Shown here: one piece after another, positions 7,872 through 14,230 of the stretch
Layout of the letters: the number at the start of each line of letters is the position of its first letter
Position numbering within the stretch: the stretch's first letter is position 1
DNA from: JAFAXD01 sp035472475
Lineage (GTDB): Bacteria > Pseudomonadota > Alphaproteobacteria > Rhizobiales > Xanthobacteraceae
Assembly: GCA_035472475.1 (NCBI GenBank)
Contig: DATIPA010000018.1
Span: 1-15,100 of the forward strand
Direction of reading: 5' to 3'
DNA: 15,100 bases
Made by a program: the position numbers and the translations under genes
The notes under the pieces: generated by a model
Databases searched by the model: none
The model's input: only the letters and a program-made list of their open reading frames with translations
What the model was told of the DNA's origin: nothing

Positions 7872-8159
7872 ATGTCCGTAGACGCCACGACTGTGCGCCG
7901 GATCGCGCGATTGGCTCGAATAGCCGTCAGCGAGGATGAAATCGGCCATCTGCAGGATGAGCTCAACGCCATTTTGGCGTTCGTTGAGCAGCTGTCCGAG
8001 GTCGACGTCAACGGCGTCGCGCCGATGACGTCGGTTACCCCGATGGCGATGAAAGCGCGACCCGACAAGGTCACGGATGGCGGTATCACGGACCAGATCG
8101 TTGCCAACGCGCCGGCGACGGAAGACGGATTCTTCGTGGTTCCCAAGGTGGTGGAATGA
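7872..8159 (+). CDS. gatC: Asp-tRNA(Asn)/Glu-tRNA(Gln) amidotransferase subunit C
   Basis: GatC is the small scaffold subunit of the GatCAB amidotransferase, which converts Glu-tRNA(Gln) and/or Asp-tRNA(Asn) to the amide form. The 95-residue protein is of normal length and shows the family pattern: VRRIARLARIAVSEDEIGHL near the start, then LNAILAFVEQLSEVDVNGVAPM, and an extended C-terminal tail with RPDKVTDGG that wraps GatA and GatB. The ATG at 7872 is backed by AGAGGGGA about 8 bp upstream. It heads an operon with two small ORFs, gatA and gatB. Confidence 0.96.
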   Translation: MSVDATTVRRIARLARIAVSEDEIGHLQDELNAILAFVEQLSEVDVNGVAPMTSVTPMAMKARPDKVTDGGITDQIVANAPATEDGFFVVPKVVE

Positions 8160-8239
8160 GGCGCGGGCCACTATGTTATTGAGCGTGCTGGTGTCCGTGG
8201 CTTGGCGTGAAACCAGGACCCCAGGCGCGGCACTGAGGA

Positions 8240-8488
8240 ATGGGTGCGGCCATGTGCTTGGCGTGCGAAGAAGCTGAGTTGTATTTTCGTTGGCAGCTGC
8301 TTGAGCAGATCGCTAAAGGCGAAATGCCGGAAGGGCTGAGCGAAAGCGATTTGCGCGCCATGGAGTTGCCGCTGCCCGGCGAGGTGGCACGGTTCGAGGA
8401 ACCGGATGGGACCATCTCGTTTCGTAAAGTAGATCGTACCCCCAAGGGCAAGCCGAGCGCATTCGTCTGTGACAGTCCGGACGAATGA
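8240..8488 (+). CDS. Small conserved-looking protein between gatC and gatA
   Basis: The 82-residue acidic protein is not recognised as a named family. It begins MGAAMCLACEEAELYF, with a CxxC pair at residues 6 and 9 that might bind a metal, followed by a helical QLLEQIAKGEMPEGLSESDL and a short beta-like C-terminus ending in CDSPDE. Its stop codon overlaps the gatA start by four bases (ATGA), so translation of gatA is probably coupled to it. Codon use looks like that of its neighbours. The start could be ATG 8240 (a GAGG only one base upstream) or ATG 8252 (GAGG 13 bases upstream). The coupling and location argue for a real gene, maybe linked to amidotransferase expression or assembly; function unknown. 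Confidence 0.72.
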   Translation: MGAAMCLACEEAELYFRWQLLEQIAKGEMPEGLSESDLRAMELPLPGEVARFEEPDGTISFRKVDRTPKGKPSAFVCDSPDE

Positions 8489-9960
8489 CCGATCTCGTCA
8501 GGCTGACCATCGCGCAGGCCCGCGATCTTCTTCGCAGCAAAGAGATTTCTGCCTCCGAATTGACCAAGGCGCATATCGCCACGATCGAGCGCGCGCGGGT
8601 GCTCAACGCCTATGTGCTGGAGACCCCCGACCACGCGAGTGCCATGGCGAAGGCGTCCGATGCACGGCTAGCGGCCGGTGCTGGCGGCCCGCTCGAGGGA
8701 ATTCCGCTCGGTATCAAGGATCTGTTCTGCACGCGGGGCGTCCGCACGACGGCTTGCTCGCACGTCCTCGATAACTTCGTGCCGACGTACGAATCGACGG
8801 TGACTGCCAACCTGTGGCGGGACGGCGCTGTCATGCTGGGCAAACTCAACAACGACGAGTTTGCCATGGGCTCGTCCAATGAAACGTCGTACTTCGGTCC
8901 GGTTGTGTCGCCCTGGCGGCGAGCAGGATCGAACGCGAAGCTCGTTCCCGGCGGCTCGTCTGGCGGTTCAGCGGCGGCGGTGGCAGCCAATCTGTGTTTG
9001 GGCGCGACTGGTACCGACACTGGCGGGTCGATCCGTCAGCCGGCCGCGTTCGCCGGCATTGTCGGCATCAAACCGACCTACGGCCGATGTTCGCGCTGGG
9101 GCATCGTAGCCTTTGCCTCCTCGCTTGATCAGGCTGGGCCGTTCGCGCGAAGTGTCAGCGACGCGGCGATCCTGTTGCGCTCGATGGCGGGCCACGACCC
9201 CAAGGACACGACCAGTGTCGATCGCGCGGTCCCCGACTACGAGGCTGCGATTGGCCGCTCGATCAAGGGCATGAAGATCGGCATCCCGAAGGAGTACCGG
9301 GTCGATGGCATGGCGGCGGAGAGTGAAGCGCTCTGGCGACGCGGTGCCGACTGGCTCAAGGCGGGCGGTGCCGAGATGGTGGAGATCTCGCTGCCGCATA
9401 CGAAGTACGCATTGCCGGCCTACTACATTGTCGCGCCGGCCGAGGCTTCATCGAATTTGGCGCGTTACGACGGTGTGCGCTATGGGCTGCGCGTTCCCGG
9501 CCGCGATGTGATCGACATGTACCAGCAAACGCGCGCCGCCGGCTTCGGTCCGGAAGTGCGCCGGCGCGTCATGATCGGCACTTACGTGCTGTCCGCCGGC
9601 TACTACGATGCCTACTACCTGCGCGCCCAGCAGGTGCGTACCCTGATCAGGCGCGACTTCGAGGCGTGCTTCGCAAACGGCGTTGACGCAATCTTGACGC
9701 CGACGACGCCGTCCGCCGCCTTTGCGATCGGCGAGAAGGGCGAGAGCGATCCGGTCGAAATGTATCTCAATGACATCTTCACGGTGACGGTGAACATGGC
9801 CGGGCTGCCAGGCATTTCGGTTCCTGCCGGGCTCGACGGAGAGGGTCTGCCGCTGGGTCTGCAGCTGATTGGCCGGCCGTTCGACGAAGAGACGTTGTTC
9901 GCGCTCGGCGCCGTAATCGAACGGGCCGCGGGGACCTTCGCACCGCAGCCGTGGTGGTAG
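8485..9960 (+). CDS. gatA: Glu-tRNA(Gln)/Asp-tRNA(Asn) amidotransferase subunit A
   Basis: GatA is the glutaminase (amidase-signature) subunit that releases ammonia for GatB. The 491-residue protein carries the Lys/cis-Ser/Ser triad: Lys78 in GIPLGIKDLF, Ser158 in PGGSSGGS, and Ser182 in TGTDTGGSIRQPA. KLNNDEFAMGSS at 120-131 and GIKPTYGRCSRWG are also classic. Length is normal. The start ATG at 8485 overlaps the stop of the preceding small gene (ATGA), and no strong independent ribosome binding site is seen, which points to translational coupling. GatB follows after another small gene. Confidence 0.97.
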   Translation: MTDLVRLTIAQARDLLRSKEISASELTKAHIATIERARVLNAYVLETPDHASAMAKASDARLAAGAGGPLEGIPLGIKDLFCTRGVRTTACSHVLDNFVPTYESTVTANLWRDGAVMLGKLNNDEFAMGSSNETSYFGPVVSPWRRAGSNAKLVPGGSSGGSAAAVAANLCLGATGTDTGGSIRQPAAFAGIVGIKPTYGRCSRWGIVAFASSLDQAGPFARSVSDAAILLRSMAGHDPKDTTSVDRAVPDYEAAIGRSIKGMKIGIPKEYRVDGMAAESEALWRRGADWLKAGGAEMVEISLPHTKYALPAYYIVAPAEASSNLARYDGVRYGLRVPGRDVIDMYQQTRAAGFGPEVRRRVMIGTYVLSAGYYDAYYLRAQQVRTLIRRDFEACFANGVDAILTPTTPSAAFAIGEKGESDPVEMYLNDIFTVTVNMAGLPGISVPAGLDGEGLPLGLQLIGRPFDEETLFALGAVIERAAGTFAPQPWW

Positions 9961-9985
9961 GCCCATGCTCGCTTGAGAGGCCAAA

Positions 9986-10285
9986 GTGGCTACGACGTTG
10001 GAGGCCTTCGCGCGATCCGTGTCGGGGAGCAAGCCTCCGGCGGCGCTGGCGCCTTCGCTGCAAGCGCTATGGTGGGCCGCGAAGGATGACTGGGAGCGCG
10101 CGCATCAAATCGTCATGGCGCACGAGGATCGCGATTGCGCCTGGGTCCATGCGTATCTGCATCGTCGTGAAGGCGATTTGCCGAATGCGCGCTGGTGGTA
10201 CAAGGAAGCCAAACGACCGGTGGCCGCGGGTTCGCTCGACGACGAATGGAGCGCAATCGTGCGGGCGCTGCTGAGTGAGGACTGA
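9986..10285 (+). CDS. Small Trp-rich TPR-like protein between gatA and gatB
   Basis: The 99-residue protein starts at GTG 9986 with GAGAGG about 6 bp upstream. It is all-helical in appearance and rich in Trp: ALWWAAKDDWERAHQIV, then CAWVHAYLHRREGDLPNARW, then a C-terminal helix ending in LLSED. Two helix-turn-helix units with alternating small and aromatic residues resemble a tetratricopeptide-type repeat pair. It ends one base before the gatB ATG and begins 25 bp after gatA, so it sits inside the gatCAB transcript. No named family is recognised. A role in GatCAB assembly is only suggested by position. Confidence 0.72.
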   Translation: MATTLEAFARSVSGSKPPAALAPSLQALWWAAKDDWERAHQIVMAHEDRDCAWVHAYLHRREGDLPNARWWYKEAKRPVAAGSLDDEWSAIVRALLSED

Positions 10286-10286
10286 C

Positions 10287-11762
10287 ATGGATACTCCAGC
10301 CAAGTCCAAGCTGATCAAAGGTGCAACCGGTCACTGGGAGGTGGTCATCGGCATGGAAGTCCATGCCCAGGTCAATTCGCAGGCGAAATTATTCTCCGGC
10401 GCATCGACGGCGTTCGGCGGTGAACCCAACAGTCACGTATCGCTGGTCGACGCCGCAATGCCCGGCATGTTGCCGGTGATCAATGAGGGGTGCGTTGCCC
10501 AGGCGGTGCGAACCGGTCTTGGCCTCAAGGCGCGGATCAACCGGCGCTCGGTGTTCGATCGCAAGAATTATTTCTACCCCGACCTGCCGCAGGGCTACCA
10601 GATCAGCCAGTACAAGTCGCCGATCGTGGGCGAGGGTGAGGTGATTGTCGACCTGCCGGACGAAACCATCACGGTCGGTATCGAACGGTTGCATCTCGAA
10701 CAGGATGCCGGAAAATCGCTGCACGATCGGCACGCGACGATGTCCTTGGTCGATCTCAACCGTGCCGGCGTCGCACTGATGGAGATCGTCTCAAAACCCG
10801 ACTTGCGTTCGTCGGAGGACGCCAAGGCTTACGTCTCCAAACTGCGTAGCATCCTGCGCTATCTTGGGACCTGCGACGGCGACATGGAGAAGGGCAACCT
10901 GCGCGCCGACGTCAACGTATCGGTGCGCCGCCCCGGCGATGCCCTGGGAACACGCTGCGAGATCAAGAACGTCAATTCGATTCGGTTCATCGGCCAGGCC
11001 ATCGACTACGAGGCGCGCCGTCAGATCGATATTCTGGAAGAGGGCGGCGGCATCGAGCAGGAAACGCGGTTGTTCGATCCGGTGCGCGGCGAAACCCGCT
11101 CGATGCGTACCAAGGAGGAAGCGCACGACTATCGCTACTTCCCGGATCCGGATCTGCTGCCGGTCGAGCTTGCGGAACAATTCATCGAAGGCTTAAAGGC
11201 CGATCTGCCGGAACTCCCCGACGAGAAGAAGCGCCGGTTCGTCGCCGAATACGGGCTCTCCGCGTACGACGCCGATGTGCTGGTCGCAGAGCGTGACAGC
11301 GCGGAATATTTCGAAGCCATCGTGCTGCGCCCGCAGGCAGGGCGCGACCCCAAGATCGCGGCGAACTGGATCATCAACGAGCTGTTCGGACGCTTGAATC
11401 GAGAGGGGATGGAGATCTCGGCCACACCTGTCTCGGCTGAGCAGCTCGGCGGCATTCTCGATCTCATCGCCGAGGGAACGATTTCCGGAAAGATCGCCAA
11501 GGACGTGTTCGACATCGTCTGGAGCGAAGGCGGGGATCCGCGCGCGATCGTCGAAGCGCGTGGTCTAAAGCAGGTCACCGACACCGGTGCGATCGAGCGC
11601 GCCGTGGACGAGATCATCGCCCGCAATCCAGACAAGGTCGAACAAGCGAAAACAAAGCCGGCCGTGATCGGTTGGTTCGTCGGCCAAGTCATGAAGTCGT
11701 CCGGTGGCAAAGCCAACCCGCAGACGGTCAACGCGCTGCTCAAGAAGAAGCTCGGCGTCTGA
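10287..11762 (+). CDS. gatB: Asp-tRNA(Asn)/Glu-tRNA(Gln) amidotransferase subunit B
   Basis: GatB recognises the mischarged tRNA, activates the acyl group with ATP and receives ammonia from GatA. The 491-residue protein has the hallmark GMEVHAQ at 22-28, FDRKNYFYPDLPQGYQISQY (the kinase-like cradle domain), HLEQDAGKS, and EIKNVNS, then a helical domain and a C-terminal YqeY-like tail ending in NPQTVNALLKKKLGV that contacts the tRNA. ATG 10287 has GAGG six bases upstream and is separated by one base from the previous stop. A GTG at 10275 would add four residues and lacks such a site. It is the last gene of the gat operon; no clear terminator follows immediately. Confidence 0.97.
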   Translation: MDTPAKSKLIKGATGHWEVVIGMEVHAQVNSQAKLFSGASTAFGGEPNSHVSLVDAAMPGMLPVINEGCVAQAVRTGLGLKARINRRSVFDRKNYFYPDLPQGYQISQYKSPIVGEGEVIVDLPDETITVGIERLHLEQDAGKSLHDRHATMSLVDLNRAGVALMEIVSKPDLRSSEDAKAYVSKLRSILRYLGTCDGDMEKGNLRADVNVSVRRPGDALGTRCEIKNVNSIRFIGQAIDYEARRQIDILEEGGGIEQETRLFDPVRGETRSMRTKEEAHDYRYFPDPDLLPVELAEQFIEGLKADLPELPDEKKRRFVAEYGLSAYDADVLVAERDSAEYFEAIVLRPQAGRDPKIAANWIINELFGRLNREGMEISATPVSAEQLGGILDLIAEGTISGKIAKDVFDIVWSEGGDPRAIVEARGLKQVTDTGAIERAVDEIIARNPDKVEQAKTKPAVIGWFVGQVMKSSGGKANPQTVNALLKKKLGV

Positions 11763-11880
11763 ACACGTCGCCTTCGCCGCGCGCCATGGCGTTCGAGGCG
11801 AGCGTTGCACGACCGCTTTGCCCCTGCGCAACCCCCTTGCGGCCGCTCCCGCCCGACTGTCGAAAGCGAATCGGTTGCCG

Positions 11881-11898
11881 GTGATTCGCGCGATTCAC
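11881..11898. promoter_or_regulatory. Operator-like 18-bp palindrome
   Basis: GTGATTCGCGCGATTCAC has 8 of 9 symmetric pairs (only the fifth pair mismatches). It is followed at once by the first TTCACGCCGG copy. Symmetry and place in a long non-coding region suggest a dimeric regulator site. The regulator is unknown. Confidence 0.3.
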
Positions 11899-12137
11899 GC
11901 CGGATTCGGTGCGGCAAAGTCCTTTTTTCGTACGTGTGCAAAAAAAAATTTCACGCCGGTTTCCGATGCCCATCGCGCTCTGCGGCGGCGCATCTGCGTT
12001 GGAAGAAATCAATGCACGCGGGCGCGAAAAATTCCGTGACAGAAAAATGACGTGCAAGAAACCCTTATTCCATGCCCGTTTTTGCAATTTTCTATTTGTT
12101 GGATTGCGCGCCATCGCAATTTGCGGTGCGCGGCGTC

Positions 12138-12164
12138 ACGCGGTTCGAAATTTTACGCGGTTCG
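12138..12164. repeat. Two copies of ACGCGGTTCG, 17-bp period
   Basis: ACGCGGTTCG occurs at 12138-12147 and again at 12155-12164, separated by the AT-rich AAATTTT. Short direct repeats upstream of the Lys-rich peptide gene could be paired binding sites. Chance cannot be excluded. Confidence 0.35.
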
Positions 12165-12287
12165 CGCACGCAGCACATCGGCGGGCGGCTTGTAAACAGT
12201 TCGTTAAGGTGAAACCGTGTTTTTTTCCGTGTCCTGTAGTAATCGGGATGTGGTGCTCGCGATTCCCGCGGGCACTGTTCCACCACC

Positions 12288-12304
12288 GCCATCATCATGA
12301 TGGC
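12288..12304 (+). promoter_or_regulatory. Hairpin just upstream of the Lys-rich peptide ribosome binding site
   Basis: GCCATCAT (12288-12295), one base, then ATGATGGC (12297-12304) is a perfect inverted repeat that would fold as a six-pair stem with a five-base loop. The strong AGGAGGG site at 12306-12312 begins one base after it. It may stabilise the mRNA 5' region or modulate initiation. Confidence 0.4.
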
Positions 12305-12317
12305 TAGGAGGGCAGCA

Positions 12318-12392
12318 ATGGTGAAGAAGGCTAAGAAGGCAGCGAAGAAGGCACCTGCGAAGAAGAAGAAGACGTCTCGCAAGAAGAAGTAA
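12318..12392 (+). CDS. 24-residue Lys-rich histone-H1-like peptide
   Basis: ATG 12318 follows a near-perfect Shine-Dalgarno AGGAGGG at 12306-12312 by five bases. The product, MVKKAKKAAKKAPAKKKK followed by TSRKKK, has 13 Lys and one Arg in 24 residues and no acidic residue. It resembles the AKKA/PAKK repeats of bacterial histone-H1-like tails, which bind DNA or RNA without a fixed fold. Every Lys codon is AAG. An in-frame ATG at 12300 would add six residues but would place the ribosome binding site inside the gene. A hairpin precedes and a terminator-like stem follows, giving a self-contained unit. Many hyphomicrobial genomes carry Lys-rich small proteins, but this one is too short for most gene callers. 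Function, probably nucleic-acid binding, is inferred. Confidence 0.6.
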   Translation: MVKKAKKAAKKAPAKKKKTSRKKK

Positions 12393-12400
12393 CGACGTCG

Positions 12401-12424
12401 CCTGGAGCACTGCTCCAGGGTTTG
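12401..12424 (+). terminator. Terminator-like stem after the Lys-rich peptide gene
   Basis: CCTGGAGCA (12401-12409) and TGCTCCAGG (12411-12419) form a perfect 9-bp inverted repeat about the single base C12410, followed by GTTT. The T tract is short, so termination may be partial. It begins eight bases after the stop codon. Confidence 0.55.
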
Positions 12425-12436
12425 CCTACTTCAACG

Positions 12437-12503
12437 CCACGCTTGAACCGGCGTGGCCGATGAGCGGATTGCGAAGCGTCCGCGCGGGATGAGCCGGTTC
12501 AAG
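12437..12503 (+). other. Overlapping, mutually exclusive inverted repeats
   Basis: CCACGC (12437-12442) can pair with GCGTGG (12451-12456), while the overlapping CTTGAACCGGC (12442-12452) can pair perfectly over 11 bp with GCCGGTTCAAG (12493-12503). A third arm pair, GCGGA and TCCGC, lies between them. Alternative hairpins sharing bases are typical of attenuators or of structured RNA. It lies directly before the RNA candidate at 12513. No reading frame fits a leader peptide. Confidence 0.4.
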
Positions 12504-12512
12504 TCAAATGCA

Positions 12513-12677
12513 GAGGGCGTCCGCGAGACCGATGTTTCCGGGTTCGCGGTTCGGGTGTCGGGATCTCAGGCTCGCAAATGAGCGGGGTACGACACGGGGG
12601 TCGGGGCTAACTAGATCCCGCGTCGGCGGCATCACGTCGGCGCACGAGCCTCGGACATCTCGCAGACGCCCTCTTTT
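12513..12677 (+). ncRNA. Structured RNA candidate with 6S-like rod architecture
   Basis: The segment 12513-12673 folds by eye into one long rod. The closing stem pairs GAGGGCGTCCGCGAG (12513-12527) with CTCGCAGACGCCCTC (12659-12673), 14 of 15 pairs. It continues with ATGT/ACAT (12532-12535 with 12655-12658), CCG/CGG, and GGTTCG/CGAGCC (12541-12546 with 12645-12650). A central bubble follows (12547-12558 opposite 12621-12644). Then CGGGATCT/AGATCCCG (12559-12566 with 12613-12620) pairs perfectly, with a small hairpin GCTC/GAGC inside. TTTT follows the last stem. Length (~161) and the rod-bubble-rod plan match 6S RNA, the RNA that sequesters RNA polymerase holoenzyme. Sequence-level identity was not tested, and the usual neighbour of 6S genes (a ygfA-type ligase) is not here. 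The opposite strand would fold similarly. Confidence 0.5.
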
Positions 12678-12780
12678 CAGAATTCCTTTCTGCCGCTCCG
12701 CGCGTCCGGAAAAAGCGAGCCTCCGGAGCGTGAGTCGCGCGCTGTCGGCAGGCTGCTTTGCAGTCCGGCCATTGCACATT

Positions 12781-12828
12781 CATGCATGACGCCTTAGGTC
12801 TCGACCGGTATCCGCGTCGATGCATGGA
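12781..12828 (+). promoter_or_regulatory. Leader hairpin abutting the GST ribosome binding site
   Basis: CATGCATGACGC (12781-12792) pairs with GCGTCGATGCATG (12814-12826) with a single bulged base; GGT/ACC (12797-12799 and 12804-12806) can form a small hairpin inside. The 3' arm runs into the GGAG ribosome binding site (12825-12828) of the GST gene starting at 12837. As RNA it could hide that site; as DNA, the two ATGCAT palindromes could be a protein binding site. Confidence 0.4.
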
Positions 12829-12836
12829 GTGTATCA

Positions 12837-13703
12837 ATGGCTCGCCGGTCGAAGCGTGTCGCGAAGTCGAACAGGCCCGTCAAATCAAAAGCCGCCGCGA
12901 AGTCGAAGCTAAGATCGGTCGCCAAACCGAAGCGGGCGACCGCCCGTAACTCGCTCCGCAAAGCCGTATCCTCGCCCCGCAGCGCCGGCGTGAGGGCCCG
13001 CCAGTCGAAGCCGATCGACCTCTACTATTGGTCGACGCCCAACGGCTGGAAGATCACCATCATGCTCGAAGAGTGCGGGCTCCCTTACAACGTCATCCCC
13101 GTCAATATTTCCAAGGGCGACCAGTTCAAGCCCGAGTTCCTGGCGATCGCGCCCAACAATCGGATGCCCGCCATCGTCGATCCGGAGGGCCCGGGTGGCC
13201 GACCGATTTCCGTGTTCGAGTCCGGCGCGATCCTGCAGTATCTCGGCCGCAAGACCGGCAAGTTCTATCCGACGAACGAGCGTGCGCGCGTCGAGGTCGA
13301 CCAATGGCTGTTCTGGCAGATGGGCGGGCTTGGTCCGATGGCCGGACAGGCCAATCACTTCCGTAACTACGCGCCCGAGCCGATCGAATACGGCGTCAAG
13401 CGCTACACCGATGAGGTCAACCGGCTTTACGGCGTGATGAACAAGCGGCTGGCCGATCGCGAATTCCTAGCCGGACCATATTCGATCGCCGATATCGCCT
13501 GCATCGGGTGGACGCTGAGCTGGAAGCGGCAAGGCCAGGAGATCGACGCGTTTCCCAATCTCAAGCGCTGGCAGGAGACGATTCAAGCGAGACCGGCTGC
13601 CAAGCGAGGGCTCGAAGTGCGCGTCGCGAACATCGAACCCGTCAATATGCACGACCCGGCGGTGCGCGCCGTGCTGTTCAATCAGCGCGCCCGCGCGGGT
13701 TGA
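12837..13703 (+). CDS. Glutathione S-transferase, YghU/YfcG type, with basic N-terminal tail
   Basis: Residues 59-288 form a Nu-class (YfcG/YghU-like) GST: IDLYYWSTPNGWKITIMLEE, with the TPNG glutathione-site motif at 67-70, NNRMPAI at 107-113 (cis-Pro) and ESGAILQYL at 128-136, followed by an all-helical C-terminal domain with the ADIACIGW core motif. YfcG-type enzymes act as disulfide-bond reductases on glutathione disulfide. The first 58 residues are unusual: 21 Lys/Arg, no Asp/Glu, with KSK/AKPKR repeats, like a histone H1 tail. ATG 12837 has GGAG eight bases upstream, whereas the GTG at 12990 that would remove most of the tail has no such site, so the tail is probably real. It overlaps the convergent DUF2147 gene by 22 bp. 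Confidence 0.9.
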   Translation: MARRSKRVAKSNRPVKSKAAAKSKLRSVAKPKRATARNSLRKAVSSPRSAGVRARQSKPIDLYYWSTPNGWKITIMLEECGLPYNVIPVNISKGDQFKPEFLAIAPNNRMPAIVDPEGPGGRPISVFESGAILQYLGRKTGKFYPTNERARVEVDQWLFWQMGGLGPMAGQANHFRNYAPEPIEYGVKRYTDEVNRLYGVMNKRLADREFLAGPYSIADIACIGWTLSWKRQGQEIDAFPNLKRWQETIQARPAAKRGLEVRVANIEPVNMHDPAVRAVLFNQRARAG

Positions 13704-14230
13704 GGTGGTGCGGGCTTTGACGGCTTGGGCGGATCCGGCACGTTCTGCCGGATCCACTCTTCGCCCTGGCAGAGCAACATAAAGCACCCTTGGATGTAGA
13801 GTTCGTTGTCGCTCTTCATGACGATACTGCCGTCATACACCTTCCCGTCATCGATGTTGTAAACGCGCCCTTCCCATTGCATCGGCTCTTTGGCCGGACG
13901 CATGTCGAAGACGCCCTGCATGCCGAGGATCGGCTGGTCCTTCTTGGCCGGATCAACGTTGAGGCTGTCGACGCGAGGCTTGCCCGTCGCCGGATCAATC
14001 AGCTCCTTGAGCCAAACAACGATCCCGCACAACGTTCCACCCGGCGTGCTAGGTTGACCGGGCGCGACTTGCAAGCTGGCGCAATCGGCGATGCGCACGA
14101 TGGCGTCCCCGTTTGGAACTAGCCATGTGCCGACGGGATCGGCCGCCTGTGCGACACTAACGCCGAGGCCGAACAGCGCGGTCGCGAGCCTGCTTGCTCT
14201 CAACGCCAACTTAGACCCGCTCACTCGCAT
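13682..14230 (-). CDS. Exported DUF2147 protein
   Basis: The 182-residue product starts with a signal peptide (MRVSGSKLALRASRLATALF, then GLGVSVAQA before Ala30), so it is periplasmic. The mature part matches DUF2147: DPVGTWLVPNGDAIVRIADC, LCGIVVWLKELIDPATGKPR, GMQGVFDMRP, then WEGRVYNIDDGKVYDGSIVM and YIQGCFMLLCQGEEWIR. The domain is a small beta-rich fold of unknown function. A Pro/Arg-rich tail (PPKPSKPAPPQPARAR) is added. ATG 14230 is supported by AGAAGGG about 6 bp upstream; upstream in-frame sequence to 14278 is not signal-peptide-like. It is convergent with the GST gene and their ends overlap by 22 bp. Confidence 0.88.
   Translation of the reverse strand: MRVSGSKLALRASRLATALFGLGVSVAQAADPVGTWLVPNGDAIVRIADCASLQVAPGQPSTPGGTLCGIVVWLKELIDPATGKPRVDSLNVDPAKKDQPILGMQGVFDMRPAKEPMQWEGRVYNIDDGKVYDGSIVMKSDNELYIQGCFMLLCQGEEWIRQNVPDPPKPSKPAPPQPARAR

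Larger units (their letters stand above)
11763..12317. other. 555-bp non-coding region after gatB
   Basis: No convincing gene is seen on either strand; the open frames here are short, Arg/Ser-rich and unlike any family. It holds several signals: an imperfect 18-bp palindrome at 11881-11898, two copies of TTCACGCCGG (11894-11903 and 11950-11959), a run of nine A followed by three T at 11940-11951, a near-perfect inverted repeat CATCGCAA/TTGCGGTG centred at 12120, and two copies of ACGCGGTTCG (12138-12147 and 12155-12164). The AT-rich patches contrast with the GC-rich neighbours, as expected for a regulatory region of the Lys-rich peptide gene downstream. Confidence 0.5.

Noticed and set aside
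11904..12114. Short open frames on both strands in the AT-rich patch after gatB
   Set aside because: No start context and no plausible protein; amino-acid composition changes with the AT-rich patches as expected for non-coding DNA.
12513..12789. 93-codon plus-strand and 91-codon minus-strand frames across the RNA candidate
   Set aside because: Composition is Arg/Ser/Pro-rich without family pattern and no ribosome binding site is seen; base pairing across the region explains the sequence better.
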